Assembly (NCBI GenBank): GCA_002338715.1 | Contig: DDIR01000036.1 | Coordinates: 5,280 to 23,992, forward strand | Source of the DNA: Phycisphaerales bacterium UBA1845 | GTDB taxonomy: Bacteria; Planctomycetota; Phycisphaerae; UBA1845 | Direction: 5' to 3' | DNA length: 18,713 bases | Shown: in pieces, positions 6,787 to 15,504 of the stretch | Layout of the letters: each line of letters starts with the position of its first letter | Position numbering within the stretch: the stretch's first letter is position 1 | Made by a program: the position numbers and the translations under genes | Notes under the pieces: model-generated | The model's input: only the letters and a program-made list of their open reading frames with translations | What the model was told of the DNA's origin: nothing | Database searches by the model: none

Positions 6787-9138
6787 GTGAAACCAATTCG
6801 AAACCGAAACCGGCTGACGCTGTGCGCGCTCGTTCTGACCCTTTGCATCACAGCTCCAACCACGGCCCAACAGGCTACTCCCGTCCCAAGCTCCAGCGTC
6901 GCGGGTGCAACCGTCAGCGAAATCCGCTTTGAAGGTCTGGAACAAGCCGACGAAAACTACTGCCTGTCCGTTATTCAAACCCAACCCGGTGCGACATTCG
7001 ACCAGGCCAAAGCCGACGCCGACGTGACCCGCATCATGGCCACAGGTCGTTTTGCCGACGCACGCTACGAGACGTCGCGTGTGGGCAGCGGTGTTGTACT
7101 CACGTTTTTCGCAACCGCCCGCGTTCGGGTGACGGCCATCGAGTTCGCGGGCAACGACAAATTCCCCGAACGAAAACTGTCGGCTGAGGTTCCCGTCAAA
7201 ATCGGCGATCCGATCGACATGTTCGCCATCCGCGAAGGCGCGTCAGCGATCACCCAGATGTATCGCGATGCCGGGTATGGACAGATCGTCGTCACGTTTG
7301 ATGCCGACCTGCTGGGCGAAACCGGCGAGTTGATCTACACGATTGAAGAAGGTCCGCGGGTGCGCGTCCGTCGCATTTCCTTTGAAGGCAACGATTCGAT
7401 CGAGGCGAAGGAGTTGGAGAAAAAAGTTTCGACGAAACCCTATCGATGGATCTTCCGTGATGGCAAGTTCGACGAAGATGTCGTCGAAGCCGACGCAGCC
7501 ACCGTGCAGGCGTATTACCGTGGCCAGGGTTTTCTCGACGCGCGGGTGGGTTACCGCGTCGACGTTGAAGAATCGGCTCAGGACATTGCGGTGACGTTCA
7601 CTGTTGTCGAGGGCGATCGGTACAACATCGAATCGATTGAAATCGTGGGCAACGAAGTGTTCACGACCGAGGAGTTGCTCAACCTCACCGAACTCTACGT
7701 CGACGAGCCGGTCCTTCAAAAGAAGCTCGACGACGGAGCCAAGGCGATGCAGAAAAAGTACGGTGAGCAAGGCTATATCTTCGCCTTCGTCGAACCGGTC
7801 CGCGTCTTCAGCAGCACGCCCGGACTCGTCCGCGTCTCGTTTGAAATCACCGAGGGCGAGCAGATTCACGTCGGACGCGTGGTGGTTCGCGGCAACGAGC
7901 GCACCCGCGACAAGGTCGTCCGCCGCGCGGTTGAGCTATTCCCGGACGACGTCTACAACCTGACGAAAGCTAAAGAAGGCGAAGAAAACCTCCGAGCGAC
8001 GCAGATTTTTCAATCGGCAAGCGTGGTTCCCGTCGGCGATCAGCCGGGCGTGCGCGATGTGCTGGTCACGATCGACGAATCGCAGAAAGCGGGCAACTTC
8101 ATCTTCGGTTTCGGCGTGACGAGTAACAGCGGACTGGTCGGTTCGATCATGCTCGACATCAAGAACTTCGACCTCTTCGACACGCCGCGAAGTTTTTCGG
8201 AATTCGTCAAACTGCGTTCGTTTTATGGCGGTGGTCAGCGCCTTCGCATCGAGTTGCAGCCCGGTACGCAGTTGAATCGTTTCCGCGTCGACTTCACCGA
8301 GCCTTACCTGTTCGACAAACCACTGCGGTTCGATTCAAGCTTTTACTTCTTTGAACGCGACCGCGACGACTACAACGAGCGTCGCATCGGCGCCAACGTC
8401 AGCCTCGGCAAGCGCATCACCAAGGGCTTCCTCAAAGACTGGTATGGCGAGTTGGCCCTTCGCGTCGAAGACATCCGCCTCGACGATCTCGATCCGCTTG
8501 TCGCCCGCGATATCCGCGATGATGAAGGGTCGACCTTCCAGACGAGCGTCAAGGCCACGTTGGTGCGCGACCGCACCGACAACCGCTTCGTTCCATCAAC
8601 CGGCGATCGCATTCGCCTGTCGTACGAGCAGTTCGGCGTGATGGGCGGCGATTCGTTCTTCGGCAAGCTCACCGGCAGCTACACGCGACACTTCACGCTC
8701 AAGACCGATGAACTCGATCGCAAGAGCGTGTTGACGCTTCGCGGGGTGGCTGGCGCGATTGTGGGCGACGCCCCGGTTTTCGATCGGTTCTATGCGGGTG
8801 GTATCGGCTCGGTTCGAGGCTTCCAGTTCAGAGGAATCAGCCCACGGCAAGGCATCAGCGACGATGCGATCGGCGGCGAATTCATGCTGCTGTTCTCCAC
8901 GGAGTATTCATTCCCGATTTATTCGGATACGCTTCGCGGTGTATTGTTTACCGACATGGGTACGGTCGAATCCGACTTCGAGTTAAGCGATTGGCGCGTG
9001 GCGATCGGTGCGGGCGTGAAACTTCAAGTCGATTACTTCGGTCCGGTGCCACTCGAGTTTGACGTCGCGGCGCCGGTCATCCGCAATAGCGACGATGACG
9101 AACAGGTATTCAGCTTCTTTATCGGTGCCGCATTTTAA
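6787..9138 (+). CDS. bamA: outer-membrane protein assembly factor BamA (Omp85)
   Basis: Central beta-barrel of the BAM machine that folds proteins into the outer membrane. GTG 6787 gives 783 residues starting with a signal peptide (KPIRNRNR, hydrophobic 10-22, cleavage probably after TTA at 27) and has GGAAGG four bases upstream; the frame is open for 63 more codons but those lie across the candidate promoter. Five POTRA domains are visible by their recurring hydrophobic-x-G-N/L pattern: about 41-112, 113-188 (VTAIEFAGND), 191-276 (VRRISFEGND), 278-357 (IESIEIVGNE) and 359-431 (VGRVVVRGNE). The barrel covers 434-783, with FTEPYLFD (503-510) and the lid-loop motif GSVRGF (674-679). The last residue is Phe, the usual beta-signal end. 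The ompH-lpxD genes follow, a classic arrangement. Confidence 0.96.
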   Translation: MKPIRNRNRLTLCALVLTLCITAPTTAQQATPVPSSSVAGATVSEIRFEGLEQADENYCLSVIQTQPGATFDQAKADADVTRIMATGRFADARYETSRVGSGVVLTFFATARVRVTAIEFAGNDKFPERKLSAEVPVKIGDPIDMFAIREGASAITQMYRDAGYGQIVVTFDADLLGETGELIYTIEEGPRVRVRRISFEGNDSIEAKELEKKVSTKPYRWIFRDGKFDEDVVEADAATVQAYYRGQGFLDARVGYRVDVEESAQDIAVTFTVVEGDRYNIESIEIVGNEVFTTEELLNLTELYVDEPVLQKKLDDGAKAMQKKYGEQGYIFAFVEPVRVFSSTPGLVRVSFEITEGEQIHVGRVVVRGNERTRDKVVRRAVELFPDDVYNLTKAKEGEENLRATQIFQSASVVPVGDQPGVRDVLVTIDESQKAGNFIFGFGVTSNSGLVGSIMLDIKNFDLFDTPRSFSEFVKLRSFYGGGQRLRIELQPGTQLNRFRVDFTEPYLFDKPLRFDSSFYFFERDRDDYNERRIGANVSLGKRITKGFLKDWYGELALRVEDIRLDDLDPLVARDIRDDEGSTFQTSVKATLVRDRTDNRFVPSTGDRIRLSYEQFGVMGGDSFFGKLTGSYTRHFTLKTDELDRKSVLTLRGVAGAIVGDAPVFDRFYAGGIGSVRGFQFRGISPRQGISDDAIGGEFMLLFSTEYSFPIYSDTLRGVLFTDMGTVESDFELSDWRVAIGAGVKLQVDYFGPVPLEFDVAAPVIRNSDDDEQVFSFFIGAAF

Positions 9139-9274
9139 TCGAGGATCGCGATCACACGACGGGTCTGTCATCGACCTGACCGAATCGACAAACTTTGATA
9201 CTGTCCAACTTGCAGCCCGGCGATCGCGTCCGTCGCGTGGGTGGGCTCGCGTTTGACAAGGGAGATGTGATTCA

Positions 9275-9952
9275 ATGAACAACACGCGGATGAACCGCTG
9301 CCTTAGGCCACCCCATTTTGCGCTGACGATGCTGGCCGTGCTGTGGTCGGCTCAAGGCGCATTGGCCCAGAGCAAAATCGCCGTCATCGACGTCGCCAGT
9401 GTATTCGAGTCATACGAAATGACCCGCGATCTGGAGGCGATGTTCAACGCCAAGAGGCAGGAACTCGCCACCGAAGCCGAGCAGCGCCGAACGGCCATCG
9501 AGCAGATGCGTCGCGGGTTAGCCGCGTTCGACCCGGGGTCGGCTGACTATGCCTCCCGCGAGCAGGAACTGATTCGGGCGGAGGTCGATTTCCAGGTTTG
9601 GTCGACCCACTCGGAGCAGCGGCTTAAGACCAACCACAAGCTTTGGCTGCTGGCGATCTACCGCAACACCCAGGAAACGGTTGGAAAGGTCGCGGATGAG
9701 CGAAACTATGACCTGGTCTTGACTTACGATCGCCTGACCGACGACGCCCCGGATTCGGTGACCCTTCGGCAGCAGATTCTGCTCCAGAAGGTCATTTACC
9801 ATCATTCCCGGATTGATATCACCACCGAGGTACTCAATCGCCTCAATAACGAGTATAAATCTAGCGGTGGCATCCGCTCGTTGGATGCCCTTCCAGCGAC
9901 CCCAAACAGGACGCCGGGCTCACAACCCAGACAGATGAGTCCAACACCATGA
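9275..9952 (+). CDS. skp: OmpH/Skp-family periplasmic chaperone
   Basis: Periplasmic holdase that escorts unfolded outer-membrane proteins to BamA. The 225 residues start with a signal peptide (basic start, hydrophobic 16-24, cleavage probably after ALA at 31). The mature start [16 protein letters not shown] is a good OmpH beginning. A charged helical, coiled-coil-prone region follows (about 45-130), then [15 protein letters not shown] (138-152), the typical return strand. A Pro/Gln-rich tail ends the protein, longer than E. coli Skp (161 residues). ATG 9275 has AAGGGAG ten bases upstream; the preceding 136-bp gap shows nothing else. The stop overlaps the lpxD start by four bases (ATGA), so they are translationally coupled. 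Sequence divergence makes Skp equivalence likely, not certain. Confidence 0.82.
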   Translation: MNNTRMNRCLRPPHFALTMLAVLWSAQGALAQSKIAVIDVASVFESYEMTRDLEAMFNAKRQELATEAEQRRTAIEQMRRGLAAFDPGSADYASREQELIRAEVDFQVWSTHSEQRLKTNHKLWLLAIYRNTQETVGKVADERNYDLVLTYDRLTDDAPDSVTLRQQILLQKVIYHHSRIDITTEVLNRLNNEYKSSGGIRSLDALPATPNRTPGSQPRQMSPTP

Positions 9953-10989
9953 CAGACTCGATGACACTAGCCGGAATCGCCTCGGTGGTCGGCGGCAGCG
10001 TACGCGGTGATGAAGATGCCGTTGTAAGCGGAGTGGCGACGATCAGGGCAGCCGGCAGAAATGAACTCACGTGGGCGTCAGCCCCGCAACATCGCGCGAT
10101 GCTCGCGGCATCTGGAGCGGGCGCGGTCCTCGTCAACGACGGATTTGGTGAAACGCCAATGCACGCCATCGTCTGCGAAGACGTTGATGCGGCGCTCGTC
10201 GATGTACTCAGTGCATTCTCAAGATCCATTCCTGGACCCGCGATCGGGATTCACGAATCCGCGATGGTGGCTGAGTCGGCTAAGATCGGTAAAAACGTCG
10301 CGATCGGTCGCCGCGTCATCATCGACGACAACGCGGTCATCGGTGACGGCAGCGTGATCCACGATGGCGTCTTTATCGGTGAAGGTTCGAAAATCGGCAG
10401 CGATTGTCGCCTGTGGACCTACGTGGTCGTTCGCGAAGGTTGCACGCTTGGCGACCGCGTCACGATTCATTCGCACACCGTGATCGGCGCCGACGGTTTC
10501 GGATACATCACCCGTTCGGGCGTGCATCGCAAGATCCCCCACCTCGGCGGCGTCATCATTGGCAATGATGTTGAGATCGGCGCATCGACCTGCGTCGACC
10601 GCTCCAAGACCGATCACACCATCATTGGCGATGGCACCAAGATTGATAATCAGGTACAAATCGCCCACAATGTCCAGATTGGCAAAGGGTGCATTGTGTG
10701 CGCCCAGGTTGGGATTGCAGGCAGTACCCGGTTGGGCGACTACGTGGTGGTCGGCGGACAAGCCGGGTTGAAAGACAACATTGAAATCGGCACCGGTGTG
10801 ATGTTAGCCGCCTGTGCTTGTGTTCCGAGCAGCATCAAGCCCGGAACGAAGGCAGCCGGTTCCCCTGCTGTCGAATACCGCCAATTCTTGCGGGAAAATG
10901 CCAGCATACGACGTCTTCCCGATCTCGTAAGCCGGGTCAACGAACTATCGAAACGGTTAAAGAAGCTTGAGTGCGCAGCAGACGATTAG
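9949..10989 (+). CDS. lpxD: UDP-3-O-acylglucosamine N-acyltransferase LpxD
   Basis: Adds the second hydroxyacyl chain, from acyl-ACP, to the 2-amino group of UDP-3-O-acyl-GlcN in lipid A synthesis. The 346 residues show an N-terminal uridine-binding domain (about 1-100; LTWASAPQH at 40-48), then a left-handed beta helix of hexapeptide repeats (about 103-300: AKIGKN, AVIGDG, KIGSDC, VEIGAS, TIIGDG). [11 protein letters not shown] (176-186) and [14 protein letters not shown] (232-245) are LpxD signatures; His240 matches the catalytic His of E. coli LpxD (His239). A C-terminal helix (320-341) completes the trimer fold. The start overlaps skp by four bases, and the end overlaps lpxC by 23. Confidence 0.96.
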   Translation: MTDSMTLAGIASVVGGSVRGDEDAVVSGVATIRAAGRNELTWASAPQHRAMLAASGAGAVLVNDGFGETPMHAIVCEDVDAALVDVLSAFSRSIPGPAIGIHESAMVAESAKIGKNVAIGRRVIIDDNAVIGDGSVIHDGVFIGEGSKIGSDCRLWTYVVVREGCTLGDRVTIHSHTVIGADGFGYITRSGVHRKIPHLGGVIIGNDVEIGASTCVDRSKTDHTIIGDGTKIDNQVQIAHNVQIGKGCIVCAQVGIAGSTRLGDYVVVGGQAGLKDNIEIGTGVMLAACACVPSSIKPGTKAAGSPAVEYRQFLRENASIRRLPDLVSRVNELSKRLKKLECAADD

Positions 10990-12286
10990 CCGAACAGTCG
11001 AGCTTGAAGGACGGGGACTTTTCACGGGCAAGCCGGTCATGCTCCGGATGCACCCCGCCAAGCCGAACACCGGAATCTGGTTCGTGCGAAGCGACCAGAG
11101 TCATCCCGTGCGCATCCCCGCATTGGTTGACGCGGTCACCAAGCGCGCCCGACGAACCGCCCTTCAGAATGGAACGGTGTCGATCGAAACGGTCGAACAC
11201 TGCCTCGGCGCGTGCTCCGGTCTCGGCATCGACAACATCGAAATCGAACTGACCAATTCCGAACTTCCCGCGTGCGACGGTAGCAGCATGCCGTTCGTCA
11301 AAATGTTGCAGGATGCCGGCATCCGCGAGCAGGACGCAGCCCGCGAACCGCTCGTCATCGACAGCATCATCCGCGTGTCCGACGGCGACATGGAGCTCGT
11401 CGCCCTCGAACCCATCGGCGACAACACCGACACGCTCGAAATTCTGTACGAACTCGACTACGGACCCGAGTCGCCCATAGGCCGGCAGGTCCACTCGTTC
11501 CGCGTGACGCCGCAGGGCTTCATCGAAGAAATTGCCTCGGCAAGAACCTTCGTCTTAAAAAGTGAAGCCGACGCCCTTCAAAGCGCCGGACTCGGAACGC
11601 ACCTGACCTACAAGGACATCGTTGTCTTCGGTGAAGATGGTCCGATCGACAACAAGCTTCGCTATCCGAACGAATGCGTGCGTCACAAGATCCTCGACCT
11701 GCTTGGCGATCTGATGCTTCTCGGTCGGTTCGTCGTCGGCCGCATCCACGCACGAAAATCCGGGCACGCACTTAACCATGCCCTGGTCCGGGCGCTTCGC
11801 GATCGTCAACTGGAAACCGAAGTTCGCACGTTGACCACCAAGACGCCGCAGATGGATATCCACAAGGTGCGGCGCATTCTCCCGCATCGCTATCCATTCT
11901 TGCTCGTCGATCGACTGGTCGAACTCGACGGCACCAATCGTGCGGTGGGTTTGAAGAATGTCACGATCAACGAAGAATTTTTTCAGGGACATTACCCCGG
12001 CCATCCGATCATGCCGGGCGTTTTGGTGCTTGAGGCGATGGCGCAACTCGGTGGCATCCTTTTGGCCCAGGACCTCGAACACACGGGTAAAGTTGCAATT
12101 TTGTTCAGTCTCGACAAAGTTCGATTCCGTCGTCCGGTGACCCCGGGCGATCAACTGCTGCTCGAAGCCACGTCGGTTCGGGCCCGCGGAAACATCGGGC
12201 ATGTGAGGGCAGCCGCTCGCGTCGGCACGGAGTTGGCCGCCGAAGCAGACATCAAATTCATGTTGACCGACGCGGACGAGGAGTGA
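10967..12286 (+). CDS. lpxC/fabZ: bifunctional LpxC (UDP-3-O-acyl-GlcNAc deacetylase) - FabZ (3-hydroxyacyl-ACP dehydratase)
   Basis: A 439-residue fusion. Residues 1-292 are LpxC, the zinc deacetylase committing sugar to lipid [15 protein letters not shown] near the start, TVEH with E77/H78, CDGSSMPF (103-110), SARTF (191-195), [11 protein letters not shown] with H240 and D244, and KSGHAL with H267. These supply the three zinc ligands and catalytic groups. Residues 297-439 are FabZ, which dehydrates 3-hydroxyacyl-[13 protein letters not shown] (307-316), [15 protein letters not shown] with catalytic His342, and EAMAQLGG with Glu356. The fused enzymes act on the same hydroxyacyl-ACP branch point. 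The same fusion is known in Bacteroidota and other lineages. The start is TTG, fixed by homology, 23 bases inside lpxD, with only a weak AAAGAAG upstream, so coupling is likely. Confidence 0.96.
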   Translation: MSAQQTISRTVELEGRGLFTGKPVMLRMHPAKPNTGIWFVRSDQSHPVRIPALVDAVTKRARRTALQNGTVSIETVEHCLGACSGLGIDNIEIELTNSELPACDGSSMPFVKMLQDAGIREQDAAREPLVIDSIIRVSDGDMELVALEPIGDNTDTLEILYELDYGPESPIGRQVHSFRVTPQGFIEEIASARTFVLKSEADALQSAGLGTHLTYKDIVVFGEDGPIDNKLRYPNECVRHKILDLLGDLMLLGRFVVGRIHARKSGHALNHALVRALRDRQLETEVRTLTTKTPQMDIHKVRRILPHRYPFLLVDRLVELDGTNRAVGLKNVTINEEFFQGHYPGHPIMPGVLVLEAMAQLGGILLAQDLEHTGKVAILFSLDKVRFRRPVTPGDQLLLEATSVRARGNIGHVRAAARVGTELAAEADIKFMLTDADEE

Positions 12287-12397
12287 GCCCGTTCGCAATC
12301 GACATCGCACTGACCAGGTTGAATAGATGGGTATGGGATGGAAGCAACCAGACGAAACGCTATCGAGTTGAACGTTAACGGCGCAGAAGAAACTTTA

Positions 12398-13270
12398 ATG
12401 CACGAGAATTCAAACATTCATCCGATGGCCGTCGTTCACCCATCCGCAACGTTGGGCAAGAACGTTCGCATTGGCCCGTTTTGCGTGGTCGATGAGCACG
12501 TCACGCTTGGCGATGGTTGCCATTTGCACAACAACGTAACCATCACCGGGCACACCACCGTCGGCGATGGGACGCAATTCTTCCCCGGCTGCATCATCGG
12601 CGCTGCCCCCCAGGATTTGAAGTACCGCGGCGGTCCGACGACCCTCGAAATCGGCAAGCACAATGTCTTTCGCGAATACGTCACCGCTCACCCGGGCACC
12701 GAAGTCGGCGGCGGCGTAACGCGCATCGGCGATCGCAATTTGTTCATGGGTGCAATCCACATCGGCCACGACGTTATCATCGGAAGCAACTGCATCCTTG
12801 CGAACGAAGTGTTGCTCGCGGGTCATGTTGTCATCGAGGACTGCGTCACCATCGGCGGGCACACCGGCGTGCATCACTTCACGTCGATCGGCAAGTACGC
12901 GATGGTCGGCGGAATGACCAAGGTAACCTCCGACGTCCCGCCGTTTTTGACCGTTGCATCCACCCGGTCGACGCGTCAGGAAGTGCGTGCGGTCAACGGC
13001 GTCGGTTTGAAGCGAAACAAATTCACCGAAGCCGAAATCCTTCGTCTCAAGCAGGCCTACATGCGCATGTTTTCCCGCCGAGCCCGATCCAGCGGCGTGC
13101 CAATCTCCGAAACGATTCAGAACATATTGGCCGAGACGGAAGACGAAAACGTCAAGTATCTGTGCAGTTTCCTGCTGCGTTCGTTCGAGTGCGGTCGTCG
13201 AGGTCGCTATCTCGAATCGCTGCGCAACAGTGAATCCCTGAATCCTCCACCGCGCAACACGAAGGCCTGA
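12398..13270 (+). CDS. lpxA: acyl-ACP:UDP-GlcNAc O-acyltransferase LpxA
   Basis: First enzyme of lipid A synthesis, acylating the 3-position of UDP-GlcNAc (or its 3-amino analogue). The 290 residues are a hexapeptide beta helix (about 7-190) plus a helical C-terminal domain. Signatures are IHPMAVVHPSATLG, VRIGPFCVV, APQDLKYRGGPTTLEIG (70-86) and HIGHD, whose His124 matches E. coli His125; then LANEVLLAGHV and IGGHTGVHHF. VPPFLTVAS (180-188) and GLKRNKF (203-209) lead into the helical part. I chose ATG 12398 by homology; an in-frame ATG at 12338 would add 20 residues of no recognisable match. The C-terminus is about 25 residues longer than in E. coli. It follows lpxC-fabZ after a 111-bp gap in which I see no other element. 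Confidence 0.94.
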   Translation: MHENSNIHPMAVVHPSATLGKNVRIGPFCVVDEHVTLGDGCHLHNNVTITGHTTVGDGTQFFPGCIIGAAPQDLKYRGGPTTLEIGKHNVFREYVTAHPGTEVGGGVTRIGDRNLFMGAIHIGHDVIIGSNCILANEVLLAGHVVIEDCVTIGGHTGVHHFTSIGKYAMVGGMTKVTSDVPPFLTVASTRSTRQEVRAVNGVGLKRNKFTEAEILRLKQAYMRMFSRRARSSGVPISETIQNILAETEDENVKYLCSFLLRSFECGRRGRYLESLRNSESLNPPPRNTKA

Positions 13271-13336
13271 TGGATAACACGAAGGCCAGATGGTTGCGTA
13301 CTGTCTTTCTGCTGCACCGCGCATTTGAGGTCTGAA

Positions 13337-14353
13337 ATGAGCGACAAACTTCGAGCGGCTGTTGTTGGCGTCGGCCACATGGGGCGCCACCATGCCCGAA
13401 TCTACAGCGAACTACCCGATTGCGAATTGGTCGCCGTGGTCGATGCGGACCTGGGTCGCGCAACGCAGATCACCGAACAGCACGGCGGCAAGCCTTTCAA
13501 AGACGTTTCCGATATCCTCGGTATGGTCGATGTTGCCAGCGTTGCGGTGCCAACCGTGTATCATCATATCGTCGCCAAACCGCTGATCGAATCGAAGATT
13601 TCCGTGTTGATCGAAAAGCCCATCGCGCAGGACTCAACCACAGCTGAGAAACTGCTTCAATGGGCGGAGGATTCCGGCAGCATCATCGCCGTCGGTCATT
13701 CCGAGCGTTTCAACCCGGTGGTGCTGGCGCTGAAGCGTTTGGAGATCGCACCGAAGTTCATCGAAACGCACCGCATCAGCCCGTTCACGTTCCGCAGCGC
13801 CGACATCGGCGTCGTGCATGACATGATGATTCACGACATCGACATCATCCTGCACCTCGTGAAGGATCGCGAGTACCGCGTCACCGCGGCTGGTTTCCCC
13901 GTACTTGGAAATCACGAAGACGTCGCCAATGCCCGCGTGCTGTTTTCGAATGGATGCGTCGCGAACCTCACCGCATCGCGCTTGGCCACCAAGACCGAAC
14001 GCAAGATTCGCGTGTTCAATCCCGACGCGTACCTCTCGATGGATTACGGCAAGAAGACCGGTATCGTCATCACGAAAGACGCCAACCTCGATCTCTTGAA
14101 ACTTGCCCGCGAAACCGACTTCAACGACATCTCGCAGATGGCCAACTTCGACTTCGCCGGCATGGTCAACATCGAACCGCTCGACGTGGATGATAAGGTC
14201 GAACCGCTGAAAGCTGAGATCGAATCATTCCTCAATGCAGTCCGCACCGGAACCGAGCCAGCCGTCACCGGCAAAGACGGCGCCGAAGCCGTCAGACTAG
14301 CCGAACGAATCGTCCAATCGCTCGAAGAACACAACTGGAACCCGCAGAGATAG
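13337..14353 (+). CDS. Gfo/Idh/MocA-family NAD(P)-dependent sugar oxidoreductase, possibly GnnA-like
   Basis: A 338-residue cytoplasmic dehydrogenase. The N-terminal Rossmann domain has GVGHMGRHHA (11-20) for dinucleotide binding, VVDAD (34-38) and the family EKP motif (IEKPIAQD, 92-99). The C-terminal substrate domain contains VGHSERFNP (119-127) and HDMMIHDIDI (161-170) with candidate catalytic His residues. ATG 13337 follows GAGG by six bases. Its place directly after lpxA recalls gnnA of Acidithiobacillus and Leptospira, which oxidises UDP-GlcNAc at C3 before a transaminase (GnnB) makes UDP-GlcNAc3N for lipid A. No transaminase is in the window, so the substrate is inferred from context only. 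Other sugar dehydrogenase roles remain possible. Confidence 0.88.
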   Translation: MSDKLRAAVVGVGHMGRHHARIYSELPDCELVAVVDADLGRATQITEQHGGKPFKDVSDILGMVDVASVAVPTVYHHIVAKPLIESKISVLIEKPIAQDSTTAEKLLQWAEDSGSIIAVGHSERFNPVVLALKRLEIAPKFIETHRISPFTFRSADIGVVHDMMIHDIDIILHLVKDREYRVTAAGFPVLGNHEDVANARVLFSNGCVANLTASRLATKTERKIRVFNPDAYLSMDYGKKTGIVITKDANLDLLKLARETDFNDISQMANFDFAGMVNIEPLDVDDKVEPLKAEIESFLNAVRTGTEPAVTGKDGAEAVRLAERIVQSLEEHNWNPQR

Positions 14354-14457
14354 TTGGCTTATTGCGGCCCCCGCTTCGACACCTCAATCGTAACCAGATT
14401 ATTGACAACACGTTACAGTCGATTCAGGCTGACGAAGATTCCTGCACGATTTTGGGA

Positions 14458-14486
14458 TTGACATTACTTCGCCTAATAGGTAACCT
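14458..14486 (+). promoter_or_regulatory. promoter of the arsR cassette
   Basis: A perfect TTGACA (14458-14463) is followed at 17 bases by TAACCT (14481-14486, weak -10). Transcription would begin at about 14493-14498, at or just before the ATG, so the message would be nearly leaderless. The weak -10 is part of an inverted repeat. A second TTGACA occurs at 14402-14407 without a good partner. The remaining gap 14354-14457 shows no gene. Confidence 0.5.
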
Positions 14487-14495
14487 TTTGGTTAC
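14480..14495. promoter_or_regulatory. candidate ArsR operator (perfect inverted repeat)
   Basis: GTAACC-TTTT-GGTTAC is a perfect 6-bp dyad with a 4-base centre, ending two bases before the ATG of the ArsR-family gene and covering the proposed -10. One mismatch further out, an A/T pair extends it (14478 with 14497). A bound dimeric repressor here would block RNA polymerase directly, the common ArsR layout. Binding is inferred. Confidence 0.6.
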
Positions 14496-14497
14496 TT

Positions 14498-14965
14498 ATG
14501 AACGCGGACTCAATGGATGCGGTGTTTGTGGCCCTCGCGAATCCGGTGCGGCGGCGGATGCTCGACATCCTCAAGGACAACCCGGGATTCAGCGTCAACG
14601 ACGTGTGTGCGTACTTCGAGATGAGTCGCATCGGCGTGATGAAGCACCTGCAAATTCTAGAAGCCGCGAAGCTGGTGGTGTCGCGAAAGAGCGGGCGAAC
14701 GCGACACCTGTTCCACAATGCCGTCCCGATCCAAATGATTTACGACCGCTGGACCACCGAGTACAGCGCCATCTGGGCGAAGAAGATGACGCAGATCAAA
14801 TACAAGATTGAATCCAACATGCCGACCGAAGCCGAACGCGAAATCAGATCCGTACGGAACCGTGGTTGGCGAACGTCAAGACCGGCGGGCGCTACAAGCC
14901 GCTCAAAGACAGACTCGGCAAAACAAGCCGGCAAGCAGGACAACCCATCAGAGAAAACGGAGTAA
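14498..14965 (+). CDS. ArsR-family winged-helix transcriptional regulator
   Basis: Probable autorepressor of the four-gene cassette. The winged helix-turn-helix covers residues 6-95: FVALANPVRRRMLDIL (10-25), the SVNDVCAYFEMSRIGVMKHLQIL block (32-54) with the recognition helix, and the wing VVSRKSGRTRHLFHN (60-74). It has a single Cys (C37) and no CxC pair, so it is probably not a classical arsenic or metal sensor. Residues 107-155 are a basic, low-complexity tail not usual for the family. The genes next to it encode an AHSA1/SRPBCC protein, a pairing common for this ArsR subtype. ATG 14498 is used; ATG 14513 (residue 6) is an alternative. No Shine-Dalgarno is visible, consistent with a leaderless message. 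Confidence 0.88.
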   Translation: MNADSMDAVFVALANPVRRRMLDILKDNPGFSVNDVCAYFEMSRIGVMKHLQILEAAKLVVSRKSGRTRHLFHNAVPIQMIYDRWTTEYSAIWAKKMTQIKYKIESNMPTEAEREIRSVRNRGWRTSRPAGATSRSKTDSAKQAGKQDNPSEKTE

Positions 14966-14969
14966 CCCA

Positions 14970-15482
14970 ATGGCCAACAAGATCCGATCGGTCTCAACCG
15001 TCACCATCAACGGCACCATGGAGGCCGTCTGGCGGGAAATCACCAAAACGGACGAAGTGCAGAAATGCATGTTCAACATGCAGCTTCACACGTCGGGATT
15101 GAAACCGGGCGCGAAAATATTCATGCGGTCGGCGAATGGCAAACACACGGGCGTCGCCGGCGAGGTCATCGACTTCGATCCGCCCCACCGCTATTCGCAC
15201 ACGTTCCAATTCACCAACTACGACGACCCGCCCTGCAAAGTAATCTACGAACTCAAAGACATCGGCGGGCAGGTCGAATTCTCATTGATCATTGAAGACC
15301 TTGTCGAAGGCACCAAGTCTGCAAAGCAGATGGTCAGCGGCGCGAAGATGATCACCAACACGCTCAAGTCGATCGTCGAAACGGGCAAGCCGTCGTTGGG
15401 CGTGCGGATGCTGTACGTGCTTTTCAAACTGATGGCCCCCCTCAGCCCGAAGCGAACCCGCAGCGAAAACTGGCAAGAATAA
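14970..15482 (+). CDS. SRPBCC (AHSA1-like) domain protein
   Basis: A 170-residue START-like helix-grip protein. The family start is visible: RSVSTVTINGTMEAVWREITKTDEVQKCMF (6-35), where the N-terminal strand leads into the first short helices. Then come EVIDFDPPHRYSHTF (65-79), VEFSLIIEDL (102-111), and the long C-terminal helix ending TLKSIVETGK (131-140). Such proteins bind hydrophobic ligands or resemble the Hsp90 activator Aha1 C-terminal domain; the ligand here is unknown. ATG 14970 follows CGGAG by seven bases and lies four bases after the ArsR stop; the frame is open further upstream but without homology. A basic C-terminus (about 158-170) follows. Confidence 0.85.
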   Translation: MANKIRSVSTVTINGTMEAVWREITKTDEVQKCMFNMQLHTSGLKPGAKIFMRSANGKHTGVAGEVIDFDPPHRYSHTFQFTNYDDPPCKVIYELKDIGGQVEFSLIIEDLVEGTKSAKQMVSGAKMITNTLKSIVETGKPSLGVRMLYVLFKLMAPLSPKRTRSENWQE

Positions 15483-15504
15483 CAAGGCGAAAAGGAGATA
15501 CACG

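Noticed and set aside
10219..10761. 180-codon minus-strand frame opposite lpxD
   Set aside because: Its repeated D/A/V pattern is the complement of LpxD hexapeptide repeats, not a real repeat protein.
10100..13000. Apparent tandem DNA repeats in lpxD and lpxA
   Set aside because: These are codon-level echoes of hexapeptide beta-helix protein repeats, not a mobile or CRISPR-type repeat array.
12410..13393. 327-codon minus-strand frame opposite lpxA
   Set aside because: It is the antisense of LpxA's hexapeptide repeats and runs across the lpxA-oxidoreductase junction. No recognisable domain.
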